Shown here in pieces: positions 11,816-25,119 of a stretch of DNA of 64,000 nt. This DNA comes from Pelargonium x hortorum (taxonomy: Eukaryota > Streptophyta > Magnoliopsida > Geraniales > Geraniaceae). Position numbers and translations under genes: made by a program. The notes under the pieces are model-generated. The model did no database searches and was not told the DNA's origin. It saw only the letters and a list, made by a program, of their open reading frames with translations. Location: NCBI GenBank assembly GCA_036897525.1, contig JAYMTJ010000045.1, positions 23,351-87,350 on the forward strand. The letters are read 5' to 3'. Positions within the stretch are counted from its first letter, which is position 1, and every line of letters starts with the position of its first letter.

Positions 11816-14430
11816 TTTTAATACTGAAAAGCAAGGCGTTTAGAATATATAACAACTGCTTGTTTCTTCTTAAGGTGTATTCGTAAAGTTCTATATCCTT
11901 GAGTCAAAGTGAAGGGCTTTCTAGTTGGAATAAAAACACTTTTGTACATAATTTAGTACTATAGAAAAGGGAGCCCATAAGGTCCTCTTCGGGTGCTTAG
12001 AAATATATGAGCTAACCGCGCAGAACCTGAGATTGAAAATGTTACAAGTTTTGGCCTAGGCTTTAATTGGATTATAAACATTTACGGAGTTTCAATCTTA
12101 AGGGCCCGTATATTGAGGGGTTTTGGAAACTAATTACTCTACTAAGGATTGCCTGTATACTCAATTTTATAGCCTTTACTAAGTAGCTCATCATTCACCA
12201 GTGGAGATAACCTCCTATTTTGATATTGCTTTTGAAACATAAAACTTTACACTTCATAGGTACTTTTTTTAGTTTAGGGGTAGTTTTCATTTCTGGTAGA
12301 GCAAACTCATCCGTACTGTAATTTTAGGCGGTTTCGGTTCTTACTGATGTTATAAATTTTATGTCGGTCAGGTTTTCTCATATGAAGTCTTTTTAAACAC
12401 AAAGTTCAAAAAAATAGACTACTAAATCTAAACACGGGTATAACCGAAGCATTTGAAGTAGGGAATTTAGGCATTGTAAGACCCCTTTACTAGTTATTGT
12501 AAAGAAGTTCTGCTCAAAGGCAAAGTTTTGTTTTTATGAAACAAGCATTTACGGGTCCTTTAAGATACTTAACGAAAGGTCATTTTCCTTATTAGGATTA
12601 GGAGAAGTTTACTTAGTCTCGGTTTCTTTTTTAGATAATTCAAGTAAGTAGATTGAAAATTGAATATTCTATTAACAGAATTTCAAGAGTGAATTCTAAC
12701 AAAATGACTGAATTGTGCCTATATTTTATGACTTCCCAGTCACAGCTCTATTAGAACTTCTACCAGCAACACGAACCGGTACCTCCCCTCTTCCCTGCCT
12801 TATTTAGTCTTCTAGGTTCTTCTATGTATGTTTGAAAGGGGAAGCTTTTGTTTAAGTCTTATACACAAAGAAAACTAGAACCCTTAGCGTGTCTATTAGA
12901 GTAGCACTGAGGTATTATAGTACGTATTTTCTTTAGCTAGACTCTGAAGTGAATTTCATTTTTATACCTCTAGTATATCTATATCAGATACTTACTTATC
13001 TTGCTTTAAGATGCTATGTTACTTTTTTTATAGATTCTAAAACTTGAGTCAAGACCCATTTAAGAATTTCACCTTTATTTTGTATCATACTGTTAGTAAT
13101 CCTATTACTTACTAGGTATCTTTAAGGATTTTTTCATATTAATTGCTAGACCGATCTGCGGATAGGTAATGCTAATATTTTACTGATTACGGTACAAAAA
13201 TCTACGGAAATAGAAGATAAAATGTCATGTATAAAGCGGAAGACTTTTCATTCTTAAATTAGTACTTGAAGCACATCCTTCTTTTTTTATACGGAGCCCT
13301 TATCAATATCAACGATACAAAACGCTTTAGGAATTTGGAAGATCAATTTTTGTGTGGAATAGGCTGAGAACTCTTAATATCTTGAGAATCCACCGCTAAA
13401 TGGAGAGCTCTAAAGAATATCTATATAGTAAAATAGGACATGACTGATTCTTTAGTACCAGCTCGGTAGGCGAAAGGACCTTGTTTAATTTAATGTATTA
13501 GTAAATAAATTCTAACTAAAATAATAAAGAAAAAAGAGTACTAAACTAGAATCACAAATCATCATTGAAATAGAGAGCAAGAAGCTCTTCTCTTAGATTC
13601 AAATTGAAAATAAGGATTATCCTAAATAAAGTCGAAAAAGACTTTGCCTATTCATAACTGGAATCATAAAGGGGTTGCCTTAGTAAGATATACCTTAGAC
13701 TTAGAGAACTAAGTAGGATTTTCTTATTGGAACTGTTATAAGGAACGCGCAAACTCGTAATAAAAAGGGTCTCGTGTCCAGTAACGTAAAACTTATTGAC
13801 CCCTTATAGAGTGATATAACGTACTTTAATAGGGTCTTGTGTAGATTTTCTACTCTGAGATAACAAGGTAAAGTCAAAATCTAATATTAATTTAGAGTAA
13901 ACAGAGTCCTTTCTTCATACACAGTTTTGAATTATATAATTTATAAATCTGGAAGTATTAAACTAAAAGCTTTCCACACGAAATGCTCCTAAATACTAAT
14001 ACAGCCCCAAGTTTGAACTCTATCATAAAATAAAGTAACTGGATTTTATTAAAACCATTTATACGGACGCCTATATAGAACCTACGGTCACTATTTGTAA
14101 TTTTACGTTGATGTAACCTGTAGTAAGCTAATAAGGTTACCTTTCAAGCCCATAGCACTTCCCACATTACTAGCTTCAAGAACTCGCAATTGAGCTAGCT
14201 TTTTTAAGTTACTCTTGCGGCCCAGTATCCCGTACGTACATTTTAGGAGAGACCCGTCCAGATTACACAAAGCCGTTGCGTAATAAGCAGAATTTGCTTT
14301 GTTCTCGAATTTCATTGGGGTCTAATATTTAGACTTTATCTGAAACGAGGATCCAGATAAAAACCTCACATTAAAATTGAAAATAAAAAGGAGACGCTTT
14401 AGTTGTTCCTTATTATAGTCCTGAGAATAA

Positions 14431-14468
14431 TACTATACTATACTATACTATACTATACTATACTATAG
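14431..14468. repeat. microsatellite (TACTA)n
   Basis: Seven uninterrupted pentanucleotide units, then a partial unit. Confidence 0.95.
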
Positions 14469-14599
14469 TCGCTTTACGGGCCTCTGCCACTCCTCTTAAG
14501 GATTTTTCCTTTAAGCGCTCTTATTGAATTAAATAAAGTTTTCCTTGGTAAAGCAATAGAGTCTCTCTGGAGAACTCTAGTCTAAGATCTAAGAAGACA

Positions 14600-14970
14600 A
14601 AGTGTCATTTCATACCTTTGTATTCTGGGTTTTGTTCTTGTCAAGCAAATTAAAGGCTGGATCCTGGATTCTATAAACTTGTTTTGTTGTAGCTAAAGCA
14701 AGGGAGAGCTTATCCCATCTGAATCCGATCTAGATAGAAGGTAAAGATAATAATAACATAAACGGATAATTGTAGCTTTGTGAGAGTCCTAATCAATCTC
14801 TGTATTTCCCTTACCCCCGTAGGATCTTGTAGGAAGTCACTCTATTTATTAATTGCAGCTCTTCTTGGCTTTGACAGTTGTTCTGTGTTTTGGAGGTAAA
14901 CTGACTTCTGACTTAATGCTGACATTGATGGTAGAAACCAGATTTTTTATTAGAAAGGAGTTCACAACTA
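14600..14970 (+). repeat. repeat family R5, mosaic copy at 14.6-15.0 kb
   Basis: It shares TTTGTATTCTGGGTTT and a following TGTAGCTAAAG block with 4.8 kb, and TCATTTCATACCTTT with 39.3 kb. It also shares a collinear series with 16856-16930: GCAGCTCTT, TTGACAGTTGT, ACCAGA and AAGGAGTTCA. The combination of partners shows it is a mosaic. Confidence 0.5.
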
Positions 14971-16787
14971 ATGGATTTTGGAATATGTCCCTTGTAGGAG
15001 GAGAACTGATATGCTGTAAAGGAGTTCAAGATAATGTATTCATTCTTCTGTTGCTTGTAAGTAAGCCGGCTCAGGATTGGGAACTGTTCTAAGGCTTCAG
15101 TAGCTAAACTCATAGTACTCTTTTATTATGTCCGCATGTGTCATGTATATTATGTGTACTTTCAACCGATCAAATACTAATTCTCTCCTTTGGAATTCTG
15201 TTTCAGGTTTCTGCTTTAGGGATTCTGTTCACAACACGGGACGGGCAAGTTCCATAGCTAAGATCAAAAGCTAAGAGGAGTATTGGAAGTAATTGCAGCT
15301 AAAAGGACTCTATGAATCCTGGAATTTCTTATTAACTAGGTCCGTTTAGTAAGGATGTTACCTATTTATTATTGACTTTCCAGGGCTTATGATATGATAC
15401 AGGTTTCAATAGAAATAGAAATGGATATGGTTTAGAATAGGTGTACCATACAGGACTTCTAACGTAAAGAAGTCAATTTGAAAGTCTTTGTTTGTTCCTA
15501 GAGTGTAAGATGATATAGACTAAATAGACTACAATACCTTTCCTTACTACGTGTCTCAGGTAGGTGGATTTATGGATGTAGTATTAAAGTTCTTTCATCT
15601 TTGTACGATAAAAGCATAGAACAAGAGTTCTTTTAGAGCTTTCTTGTAGCTAGTAATTAACTGCAGGAAGTCAATGCATAGGGATGTTTAATTAACGGGC
15701 AGGCTCTGTTTCCTGGTATTTTGGTTAAAGGTATTCCAATAAATAATATTTAGTTGTTGTTATTCATTATTTTCTAGTTGTAAGCCAGTACCAAAGGGAA
15801 TTCCGGGGGGGGGGGGATTTTTCTTTTCTTTCATGCCCTCTTCTGCCAAAAGTACAATTATAGAAAAGGTATTAGAAAACTCTATAGTTCCTGGACCTTA
15901 AACTAGGTTTGGGCTTTACTTTAGGTGAGAGTTTCTAGATTCTGGTTCATTTAAGGAATATTAAGGAGTTAAATTAGTCTTTTTAGGAGCCTTTCCTTTT
16001 TGTGGAAGTATATTTTACAAAAGTGTATACTTTCTAGGGATGACATAGGCAACACCTGAGAAGGATTCCGGTGAATTAAAGTTTGAGTCTCTTATTGTTA
16101 TTCCAGTTTTTTTTCGAGTCTTTAAGTAAATGGGGATTCTTTTAATTATTAGTAGGGGTATGACAGGGTTTCTATATCCTCCAAAACGATAGGTACAAAA
16201 GGCAAGAGGAATTCTCCTTACTTACTAGAATATACCAACCTACTAAGGATACTAAGACTATAGAATGAACAATTACTACACGAACTACAAAGTTTAAGGC
16301 TTAAGTCTTTAACAAGTACCTAATACCAAAATCTCCTGTAAGTCTCTCCGCTATGGGTATTTCTTTCTCTAGTTATTTCTCCAAACTAGCTCCCACAGTA
16401 AGTGTCATACAGAAACAAGTTATGCAGAAGAGAATTCAGTCAGTGAAGGCTCCTAATCCCAAGCAAGTTTTATGAGCTAAATGTATCAAAGGCAGCGGAT
16501 AGCTGTATAAGGGATTCTAAAAGACTAAAATCTTGTAGCTCTGGGTTTCTTTGTTTCTGAGATTCCCTGTCCTTGTAAGTAAGGCCTGCCAATATAGCTT
16601 TCATAATTGTAGTTCTGGAAGTGTAGTAGCGAAAGGAGAGGCTTAAAAGAATTGTTCTAATGGAAGTGAAAACTAGAGCATACTATGCAGAGGCATTCTT
16701 TTCCTAACCAGGACATTTAGTTTCTTCTGGTTGTACTAAATTCCATATCTTCCTAACTAGAAATGCTTGTAAGACTGCTCTTTTGTT
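14971..16787. other. gene-free island
   Basis: Between the R5 copies lies mixed-composition DNA with the G12 run and a TTTCCAGGGCTT word at 15377. Two overlapping frames on opposite strands (14853-15113) are shadows of one stretch and match nothing known to me. Confidence 0.45.
15805..15816. repeat. G homopolymer of 12
   Basis: An uninterrupted run of twelve G, followed by a pyrimidine-rich tract. It is rare in DNA this AT-rich and its exact length may be uncertain from sequencing. Confidence 0.9.
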
Positions 16788-16930
16788 TGCAAGGCTAGTT
16801 TATCTAGATTCCGATTAAGTGTATTGACTGACATTGCAGCTAATAGATTTAGGTGTAGCTCTTAAGGTTGACAGTTGTGATGCTAACCAGAATTAGTGGT
16901 TCCTGGCTTTTTAAGGAGTTCATTACCAGT
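16788..16930 (+). repeat. repeat family R5, mosaic copy at 16.8-16.9 kb
   Basis: TGCAAGGCTAGTTTATCT ties it to 4974, and TTGACAGTTGT, ACCAGA and AAGGAGTTCA tie it to 14855-14970 in the same order. The 14.9 kb copy has an extra segment of about 45 bases between the second and third words. Confidence 0.5.
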
Positions 16931-18830
16931 AACTATAAATAAGGGATACTTATATGGTTATAGAAACCTCAACCTATACTATAGACTCTGTTCTTTGAAT
17001 TAGCGTTGGCTTAGGTTTCTTAGGTCTTTCCAGAAGAATAAGGGCGCCCATATGAGCTCCGAATCCAAATACTGAATTAAAGGTGTAAGGGGCCTACCAC
17101 TTGGGATTAAGCAGTGGGTATTCTTGTTGCGGGTTTTCATATTTACTGAGAATGCGGAATAATAAAAGTCTCATTACTTAAATTTGACTTGATACTTACA
17201 GCATCCCTTTGCTTAGACGCTGCTTGTTGTGAGCTGCGGGGTTAATTACAACCTATGCGCCCCCCCAAATAAAGGGTAAAATAATCTCATTTTTATGTTA
17301 TAAAAATACGTAAAGAAAAACATATAACTCATTAATTAATTCTACTTAATCCACTTAATCGCGGAATCACTTAAATGGACCAGCAGCTTTTTATCTAAAT
17401 ACTTTTAAAAACAGGTATCCCATCCCGGGTACAATCCTAAACTAAAAGACAAGATAACACGAGGCTTTTTCCTCAAAGGTCCTTGGTACCTCGAATACAC
17501 TAACAAAATCAAAATGAACAAAAAATAGCATTTGTCTAATGTCTAAACTCTCCATGACTGCTTATTATGTGCCCTAGTCAGGCTAAGTCAAGCAGAGTCA
17601 CTTTCTTTCGAATTCCTAATTATCGTGTTTGCTATTACCGATGGAGTCTACTAATAGTTAGACTTTTTATCCAATCCAGGTCTATAGAAAGTTTCTCACT
17701 TGGGGTTCCCCTTTTTACAAATCCCCTTTATTAATTCAAAAATAAACTATAAGAATAAGAAAGCGATTCTATATTTTAATCGGAAAAAAGATACAACACC
17801 TTTTTGGACGTTAGAGTATCCGCGCTTTCGCTAAGATATTTCGACGGTTTGAAATTAACTTTAGAAAAAGGAATCCTTTGTTAGAATCAGGCAGTACCTT
17901 GCAATAGGACTTAGTAAGAATGGGGAAAGATATTCTTTTTATTTGGAATAAACAAAAACTTATAATTGGTTCAAGTATTCTCAGTTCTTTGGCTCTACCT
18001 CAGCTATGCTATATTAGTCGCTTCAAGTCTGGTTAGTCTTGTTGCACTGATGCCTAACTAGAACCTAGAATCTGTTCTATTTGGGAAATAGAAAGTCTTT
18101 GGTAAGAATATAAGTATAAGTTGAGATCATTTGAGTTACGCGAACGACTAAAGTACAAAAACTAGTATAAATTAATGTAAATTAAGGACCATATGCATTC
18201 TTAAACTCTATGCGCTCGACTCATTTAAAACTTAAATATACTAAGATTGTGTTCTAGATATGTCCGTACATTTGAAAGCTCTATACTTAAGTATACTTTA
18301 ATAGTGCTTTCTTTATTGAGCAAAGCCTTAGCTGGGACTAGTAAAGGGTTACCGCTTTATAAAATAACAAGTTTAATAAGATTGCAGTGAAAGAGAACCC
18401 TAGTTGGGATGCTCCTCTGATATAGCGGGTCTGCTAAAAGAGACTTATGTGAAAACTTTTGAATAAATATCGGAAATTCTTACAACACTAGGCAGAGATG
18501 CTAATTTCGAGTCAATGAACAAAGGATTATCGAGTTTTGATTGGCCCTTTGTTCCTCTCTTACTTTGTATAGGTATAGTAAAACAAACTTATACTTATTT
18601 GTAATTAATTGTAATAGAAGCTAAAAAAGCTGTCTTTATACTAAAAAAATTTGACCAAATTCAAAAATATCCTACACTACTTAATAGTAAGAAAAGCAGG
18701 GTCTATTTCAAATTATATAATCCAAAAGTCTTTCTAAAGGCTTCTATAACACGGAAATTAAGAGCCAAAATCCTCTTAAACTAAAAACGGCGCCCTTTTT
18801 ATTACAAAAATCTGCCAAGTAAAAGCCTAA

Positions 18831-18847
18831 AAATAATAATAATAATA
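18831..18847. repeat. microsatellite (AAT)n
   Basis: Five AAT units and a partial unit, adjoining the T-arm-like relic at 18847. Confidence 0.9.
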
Positions 18848-18903
18848 GGGATTCGAACCTGTGTAAATATCCTAAATTCCTAAGAACAACTCTTGGTATT
18901 ACG
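18847..18903 (-). pseudogene. tRNA-like relic beside an AAT microsatellite
   Basis: The minus strand ends in ACACAGGTTCGAATCCCT, containing CAGGTTCGAATCC exactly as in the T-arm of plant mitochondrial trnfM. Upstream TTCTTAGGAATTTAGGAT could be an eroded anticodon arm, but it does not form a normal five-base-pair stem. The 3' end runs directly into an AAT microsatellite at 18831-18847, which may have replaced the acceptor strand. Confidence 0.3.
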
Positions 18904-19074
18904 ACGTAAGGGAATATGTACTCCTATTCCCATTATTAATGAGAGACAGGCCCCCTACTAGTATAGTAAAGACCGCATTCCTTTAGATTTTGTTTGCGCC
19001 TCTTCTAGGCTTATGCTTCTTTATAAATACCTATACTTATAAGCGTAAGCGAAGGTTCTGCTAATTTTTAGGCC

Positions 19075-19086
19075 AAAGGGCCCTTT
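19075..19086. other. G/C-core palindrome
   Basis: AAAGGGCCCTTT, a perfect 12-base palindrome of the same form as the one at 8216. Confidence 0.6.
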
Positions 19087-20758
19087 TCGGGGGTAGTGTG
19101 GTTAGAATACTCCTTACCTTTTTTTTATTCGTAAAGACATAAGATAAAGTCTGAGAAATTTCCTTAGCCGAACAACCGCTTTATTAATTCTATAATTACT
19201 GGATAAAGTAAAGAAATCCCATTAGAAATTATTTTTAGTAAACCATTTTCAGGAAAGACTTAGGAAAAGAATACCAGAAACAATACTTCTATTACCTAGT
19301 TCTTTGAATGCCTTCCAAGAATAGAATACCCTGACTAGACTAGAGCTTAGCTATCTGAAGCTCACTCGCTTAATGAATTGAGACTGGAAATACTTCCACT
19401 TTTGTATTACTTTCACATTTATATAAAAGGGAATTCTTGGTTTTATTTTAGACTCTATACACGTAAAAAGTACATTATGAACTTTCATAGCTATATAAAA
19501 CGGAATTTTCTTGTCAAAATGAAAAAAACAGGACTTTCCTTGTATAAGAGCCAAAAATCTTTGTTCAAATTTCAACTGCGTAAAAGTATAACTCCCCATT
19601 TATAGAAAAGCATCCCAGTTAGATTTTTTTTATGTTCACCATAGTGCAAAACCAATAAAACACTTATATGATATGATTTCCCTTTGTATTGATCTACTTT
19701 ATAAATAATAACAGGACTAGAAAACCTACTTATTGACAGGTTTAATATTAATTACTTTTCTTTTGGTAAGGAATATTCCTCTTGTTCCCAGCTTTTATCA
19801 TTTAAAAGAGGGTAGAGCCTTAGATAGTTATAGAGTACATCCATCTACCAGACTGAAGTGTAACGAAGGGAGGGAAATCCAAGGAGTATATCTGATAGAA
19901 CATGAATACATTATAACCAACAACCCCAGCAAAGGAAAGGACATATGAAAGAAAAAACTTGAGCCTTTCCCAGCTTTGATAGAATTTAGAGCTCTAAATA
20001 AATACCCTGTTTTAGGACCTTAAACCCAGAATTGGCAGAGAGACACCTACCTAGAGGAGAAAGCATGGTGAAGCAAGATAAAGATAAGTAATTATAAACA
20101 GCATTAAGGCTTAGGGATTATTTAATAACAAGGATTGATTAAATTGAAATATAAGAAATCCCAAGTTTTCAAAAGGCTGCTTAGCTTCACTGGAAAATGA
20201 AAGGAAGAATTCATAGGAAAACTTTAGTACTATTCTATTTCACTTGAAACTCTTTCTTATTAATAGGTTTCAACTGGGTCTGTAGCTATAACAAATGGAA
20301 GTTTAATGAACGACTCCGTTTTTTCCTGGTCCATGTCTTTTGGTTATTGATTTCATCTGCGCCCTTGCAGCTTTATGTCCTTGGCTTTTTTTAGGATTCT
20401 GTTGAATAAAATATTATATTAAGGGAACCTCTTAAATTTAATGCTAATAAGTAGTTAAGAAGCTTCAGGGCATCTAATATTCATTTTGAATGAAATTCCT
20501 CCGGACAGCGGTACAAGATAAGGAAAAAGAAGATTACTAATAAAGCTGGAATTGTAAGAAAGTAAGAACAAGGATTTAACAGGAAAAGAGGCCTCGGTTA
20601 ATGCACTATATTATAAAGAATTATTAAAAAAAGAGTTAATCCTATAGGCGCCCCTTTCTTTCTTTCCTTTTCAGGGTCAATTTTGCTGTACCCAGAAGCT
20701 TAGCCCAAAGCACTTTCAAGTCGAGATATCTTGCCACTTCGATTCAAGTCTAAACGCC

Positions 20759-20772
20759 CGAGGTTTTCCTCG
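20759..20772. other. short perfect hairpin
   Basis: CGAGG-TTTT-CCTCG, a five-base-pair GC-rich stem with a four-base loop. It is isolated in AT-rich DNA and its function is unknown. Confidence 0.3.
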
Positions 20773-23050
20773 CAGGAGTAGAATTAAATACTAAAACTTA
20801 TAAAGAAAAGAGCTTCCCTAGATATCTTAATAAACTAACAGAGATAAATACTTCTTAAAGGTTTTTTTTGTCCAAAAGGGTAGGAGTGTCCTTTTTTTTT
20901 GAACCATATAAAAGAAATTACCCAGGAAGCCCCCTTAGTGTAGAACTTATAGGAAAAGGAGTCCTTGCTGAGGGAATACTAGACAGTTCTACTTTCTCGG
21001 CACGTAAGACCCCTTAAATTGCTTAGTTTATAGATCTACGGCCAGGGTCCCCTTTTATCAATTTTATTTCATTCTTTCTTGTCAGAAAGTCAATTAATAA
21101 CGGCCTTTATAAGCCGTGGATAGTCATCTGAGCAGGCCATTGCCTTAACTCTGAAATACAGGTATCTTCTAGCAAGGAGGCTCCTAGTAACCTAAAACCT
21201 TTAGAATATTTTAAAAGTTCTGGTTTATCCGTGTGGAATTAGAACTTCAATCTCATTTATATTTATAGCAAAAGCATTAATGCAAACTAAGGCGAAGTCG
21301 GCTTTCTTATTTCTTTATACAAGAGCTTTATGTTATATACAATTAATTTGAAACTATGAACCCAGAGTGAGTATGAGTAATAATAAAAGAGGTATTATAA
21401 TCTTCCCACGCAATGTCCTATAGCTCTAGAATTCCTAAAGAGTACCGGTTGAAGTGTAAGGAATTAGATTTTGCTTATAATTAAGGGTTTGGTTTGAAAA
21501 AATGCAATAAGTTGAATAAGGTACACAACACCATCTGGAGTCTCTTGGGTAGGCTATAAAAAAATCTAATTAAGGGGGAGCCCATTACGAGACCAAGTGC
21601 TCTTTTAATCTTAAACTATTTACTACTTGTTAATAGAATTTGTCCCGCAATAGAAAACCTAGAGATCCTCTATATAGACTAGAAGTCAGAACACAAAAGG
21701 GGTCTATCTATATTATGACCCAGAAAAGTTATCTCTATCAGAGTGACTGCTTAATCCCTTTGAATAATAAGGAAATGCCAAATTCTATAAACTTGAAAAG
21801 ACTCAAAAAAACCTGCCCAAAGCATCTATTCCTTATTACTAAACCTCAGTATCGTGATCGTGGTTAGGAGTTGTAGAATTAAACATCTTTAAAGTTTTTG
21901 GTGTACAAAATGTCTTAGAGGGGGGCCCAAACAAGTAAATACTCAGGTAGCCTCTTTCTTACGTGGCTATGAAGTCTGCTTCCCTGTTAATTCGGACCCT
22001 TAATACTGTAATTTATAAGACCTGAATCCCTTAAAAAAACTTCCAGTTGAGTACTAAAATTGAAATATTGGCTATTCCCGGGGAAGATACAAGGGTACTG
22101 TGAGAAATGGGATTTTAGGAGAGTCAATAGTTAAGGCTCCGCTTTTGAGCGTTGTAGTATGTAAAGGTTTGAATCGCTTTACTCCAGGATTCTGAACAAG
22201 CCTCCTAATGAATTCCTTGTTTTTTCAGGGTTCCCTATTAAATAAAAGTTCTAAAGGGCTGTGTTAGAGTTAACTCACGAGGTCTAGTTCGAATACTTAG
22301 AATATCTTTCTCAAATAACTCGGACTTTATATTGATTCACTGAATTGAATAGGAATAAAAAAAAGCTATGAATCCTCGTGCATACCCTGCGTATACGAAT
22401 TCCCACAAAAAAAAGTAAGATGTTTGGGCCTTGGCTTGTTACAAAAGTCGAAGACTTCTTTAGGTGTTTTATATTCTTGCTTATAGGGGTACCTCTTTCT
22501 GTGTCATAGTTAAACATTACTGATAAATTCAAATTTAGGTTTCGATATCTACGTACCCTCGATATCAAAGCAACATACGTTTACATTTATTTATATACGA
22601 GTCTTTCCTAGCATTCATTAACTTTTGTGTCTTACAAGAACCTCACAAGCTTTTATTAAAATTCCTAATATATAATATTGGTATGTATTTCACAAACTCC
22701 TCAAAGAAGCTTTCCCAGCTTTCTCGGGTTACTGTTTCGTTTCGAAAAATTTAAGCCTTTCAAAAGTGGGAGAGGTACTAGCTCTAGGAATTATTAAAAT
22801 CCTAAAAAGGCAAAGAAGTTAACACAAACAAGGCTTTCCTGTTCTGCTTATTTGAATTTGTGCTTTTACTTTTAGAGGCTTCGAAAGCTCTTAAGAAAAG
22901 CAAGTCAGTAAGAAGCGTTTTGGGGTTAGAACCTATGCCTTATTGTTGCTCCGGTGCAAGTTTAGAACTAAAGGAAAGGAAATTCGCGGAATATAATATG
23001 AGTTCTGGGGCTTGGGAAAAGTGGTAATATACTTAGGATTAGAAAGTTAT

Positions 23051-23135
23051 AGCTATGAAGAGTATGAAACAAGGTATGAGTCAAAGTCAAGCTACAAAAG
23101 CAAGTAAGAGTCAGGCTTTCAAGACTAAGAAAATG
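23051..23135 (+). repeat. repeat family R1, copy 3
   Basis: AGCTATGAAGAG opens the copy and TTTCAAGACTAAGAAAATG closes it, matching the order in copy 1. The inner part (AAAGTCAAGCTACAAAAG and AGAGTCAGGCT) is made of similar short purine-rich words. Confidence 0.45.
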
Positions 23136-24957
23136 TAGGATCGACCTACTTTTGTTGACTATGCTTTAGTATACCTATACCTATACCTATTATGGTAAAG
23201 CAAGCATGACCAGAAGCTTTTCCTTTAGAAAACCTTTCAACTAAAATAAATACAGATTAGAAACAAAGCTATTGGTTACTAAGGAGTTTTAGTTATACTT
23301 ATAGAGATACCAGAAAAGTGACTCTTTAATTTAAGAATAAGGCGCAAAGCCCTCTAGTGCTATGCAGCTTATCGTATAGGAACAGACAAACCTTAGATAG
23401 TCTTGTATTAGTCCCTTTTTTTTACCGACTAGAACTAGAACTTTGTGAAGGAGGTTAAGGCACTATAGTTTATACTAGATAGTACATGAACACAATAGAG
23501 CACCCATCAACATCATGACTTTCTTTGTTTTCTTAAGCAATAGCCGTTCGGATAGCAGTCCCAGTCTCAGTAGCAGTAAGTACAAGCCCCAGTCTAAGAA
23601 GGAGCAGGCCTGTAAGAGCTAGCCGGTGGAGCTAATGTAATGGTGCAAGTGTATTCCCGTAACAAGTCATAGTTCTTATAGTATTAGATATAGTATTATA
23701 GAGGCTGTTAAGATTCTTGTATTAGTAGAAAATTAGTTTATAAGTTATGAGTTCTATTTTCTTTAATTTATAGGACTAAAAGAATCCCGTACAAGAGGCA
23801 TACCATAAGGTAAGTAAAGAGTTTAGTTTAGATTCACTGAATGTGAATGTTAGTGAGGAGATTCTAGAGAAATCTTGATGTTCTATAAGCCGAGTATCTA
23901 TCCGGCAGCTTGACTAAAGATATTCCGGGTAGGGTAGTCACTTTAGCAGGATTCTATTTGATATGTATTCCTTATGAGCCTTTACCTTTCTTTATTCTTT
24001 AGAGTTATTTACTAAAAAAAAGGGGTTATTTAGGGGATATGAAGTAACTTATTAGGAAGGATCCTTTTTAAAAATGAAAGAAATTCCTTAAGAGTCTTCT
24101 TTTCAAAGCTGGTTGTTAATGTATATAGGCTTCTCATGAGCTTTCCTTATCGGATATACCTTCCGCGGGCGGGTTTCCAGGATGGAGTTACTTTTCTATT
24201 TATAAAGACTAAGGGTTTTCTAATTACAGCTAATAGGCATATTAGGGAATTTCTAAATAGGGGACACTTCCGGAGAGATTAACTGGGATATCCCTTTATT
24301 TATAGACTCTTTCCTGTACTTTACCGGGGGCAATAAAGAAGTAAAGTACTAGGAGCCCTTTCCTTTACGCCAAGATACTAAGCGCCAAAAAAGAAAATCC
24401 CTCGAAACCACTAGATATATGACTGGAAACACAAGACTGAAAACCCTTCTAAGCTACTTATGAGAAACCAAGTACTTGAAACTGAAATTCCATACTAAGA
24501 GTCAAGGATCCTTTCTTGTGCTTTATCCACCTATTTACTTTAAGGATAATCCTCTGCCTAAAAAAAAAGTATAAAATTCTAAAATTACATCAGAAGGATT
24601 AAATTAATTAATTAAGTAAATGCGGAGGAATTCCAACCCTACCCTCTATGAAGATCGAAAGCCTTATGACTTCTTATGTCTTGTCTTAGAGTAACTGCAA
24701 AAATAAGAGCTGTAAAAAACACTTAATCGAGAGGTTAAAGCTGCTCAAGTTAGGAGTACTTTCTTGTATTCAGAGCGGTTTTGAAGTTTTTAGAATTAGA
24801 CTTCTCTTTCACGGAAGCCTGCAGTGTTTTATAATTAAGTGAATACTAAAAAAACAATCTGGACTTTATGCATGTTTATCCTTAATTTAAGGTTTAAGGA
24901 TTGTCCTTCGGGGGGTTTCGACTTGTCATTAATTTCGAGTCAATATATCTCATTCAG

Positions 24958-25073
24958 AATCACTTAGATAAAGAAGGTTGATAAGTCCCAGTTTCTAGTG
25001 GGGAATCCGAGTTTAGAGGGGGTTCCCTTATTAGTAGGGCAGATGAAAGCTCAAGTGTTATTCCTGGGTTCAA
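24958..25073 (+). repeat. repeat family R3, copy 1
   Basis: Three collinear matches link this to 29568-29710: an 18-base block with one difference (ending CTTAGATAAAGAA), the exact word AAGCTCAAGTGTTA at 25047, and a GTTCAAA block just after it. Spacing between the first two differs by about 25 bases, so the copies carry indels. No function is recognised. Confidence 0.5.
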
Positions 25074-25119
25074 AATATCTTATCTAAAAAACAGGTAAGG
25101 AGTGACTATAGCTTTAGTA

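Larger units (their letters stand above)
5061..14540. other. long gene-free AT-rich stretch
   Basis: It contains the tRNA-like pieces at 6663, 11308 and 11764, repeat R4 at 9183, hairpin 6597 and palindrome 8216. A cryptically simple CTA/ATA-rich patch lies at about 8630-8710. No protein frame exceeds 83 codons in its neighbourhood and none is recognised. Confidence 0.5.
17231..22840. other. gene-free AT-rich stretch
   Basis: It holds the tRNA-like relic and microsatellite at 18831-18903, palindrome 19075 and hairpin 20759. Opposed small frames at 19351-19605 occupy one AT-rich patch and look accidental. Confidence 0.45.

Noticed and set aside
14853-15113. Two open frames on opposite strands (79 and 66 codons), the plus one starting with a hydrophobic segment.
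   Set aside because: They overlap almost fully, the plus frame has only a TTG start, and the DNA belongs to diverged repeat R5. Other copies do not keep the frame.
19351-19605. Mirror-image small frames on both strands.
   Set aside because: They arise from one AT-rich patch open in opposite directions, with no shared family or start signal.
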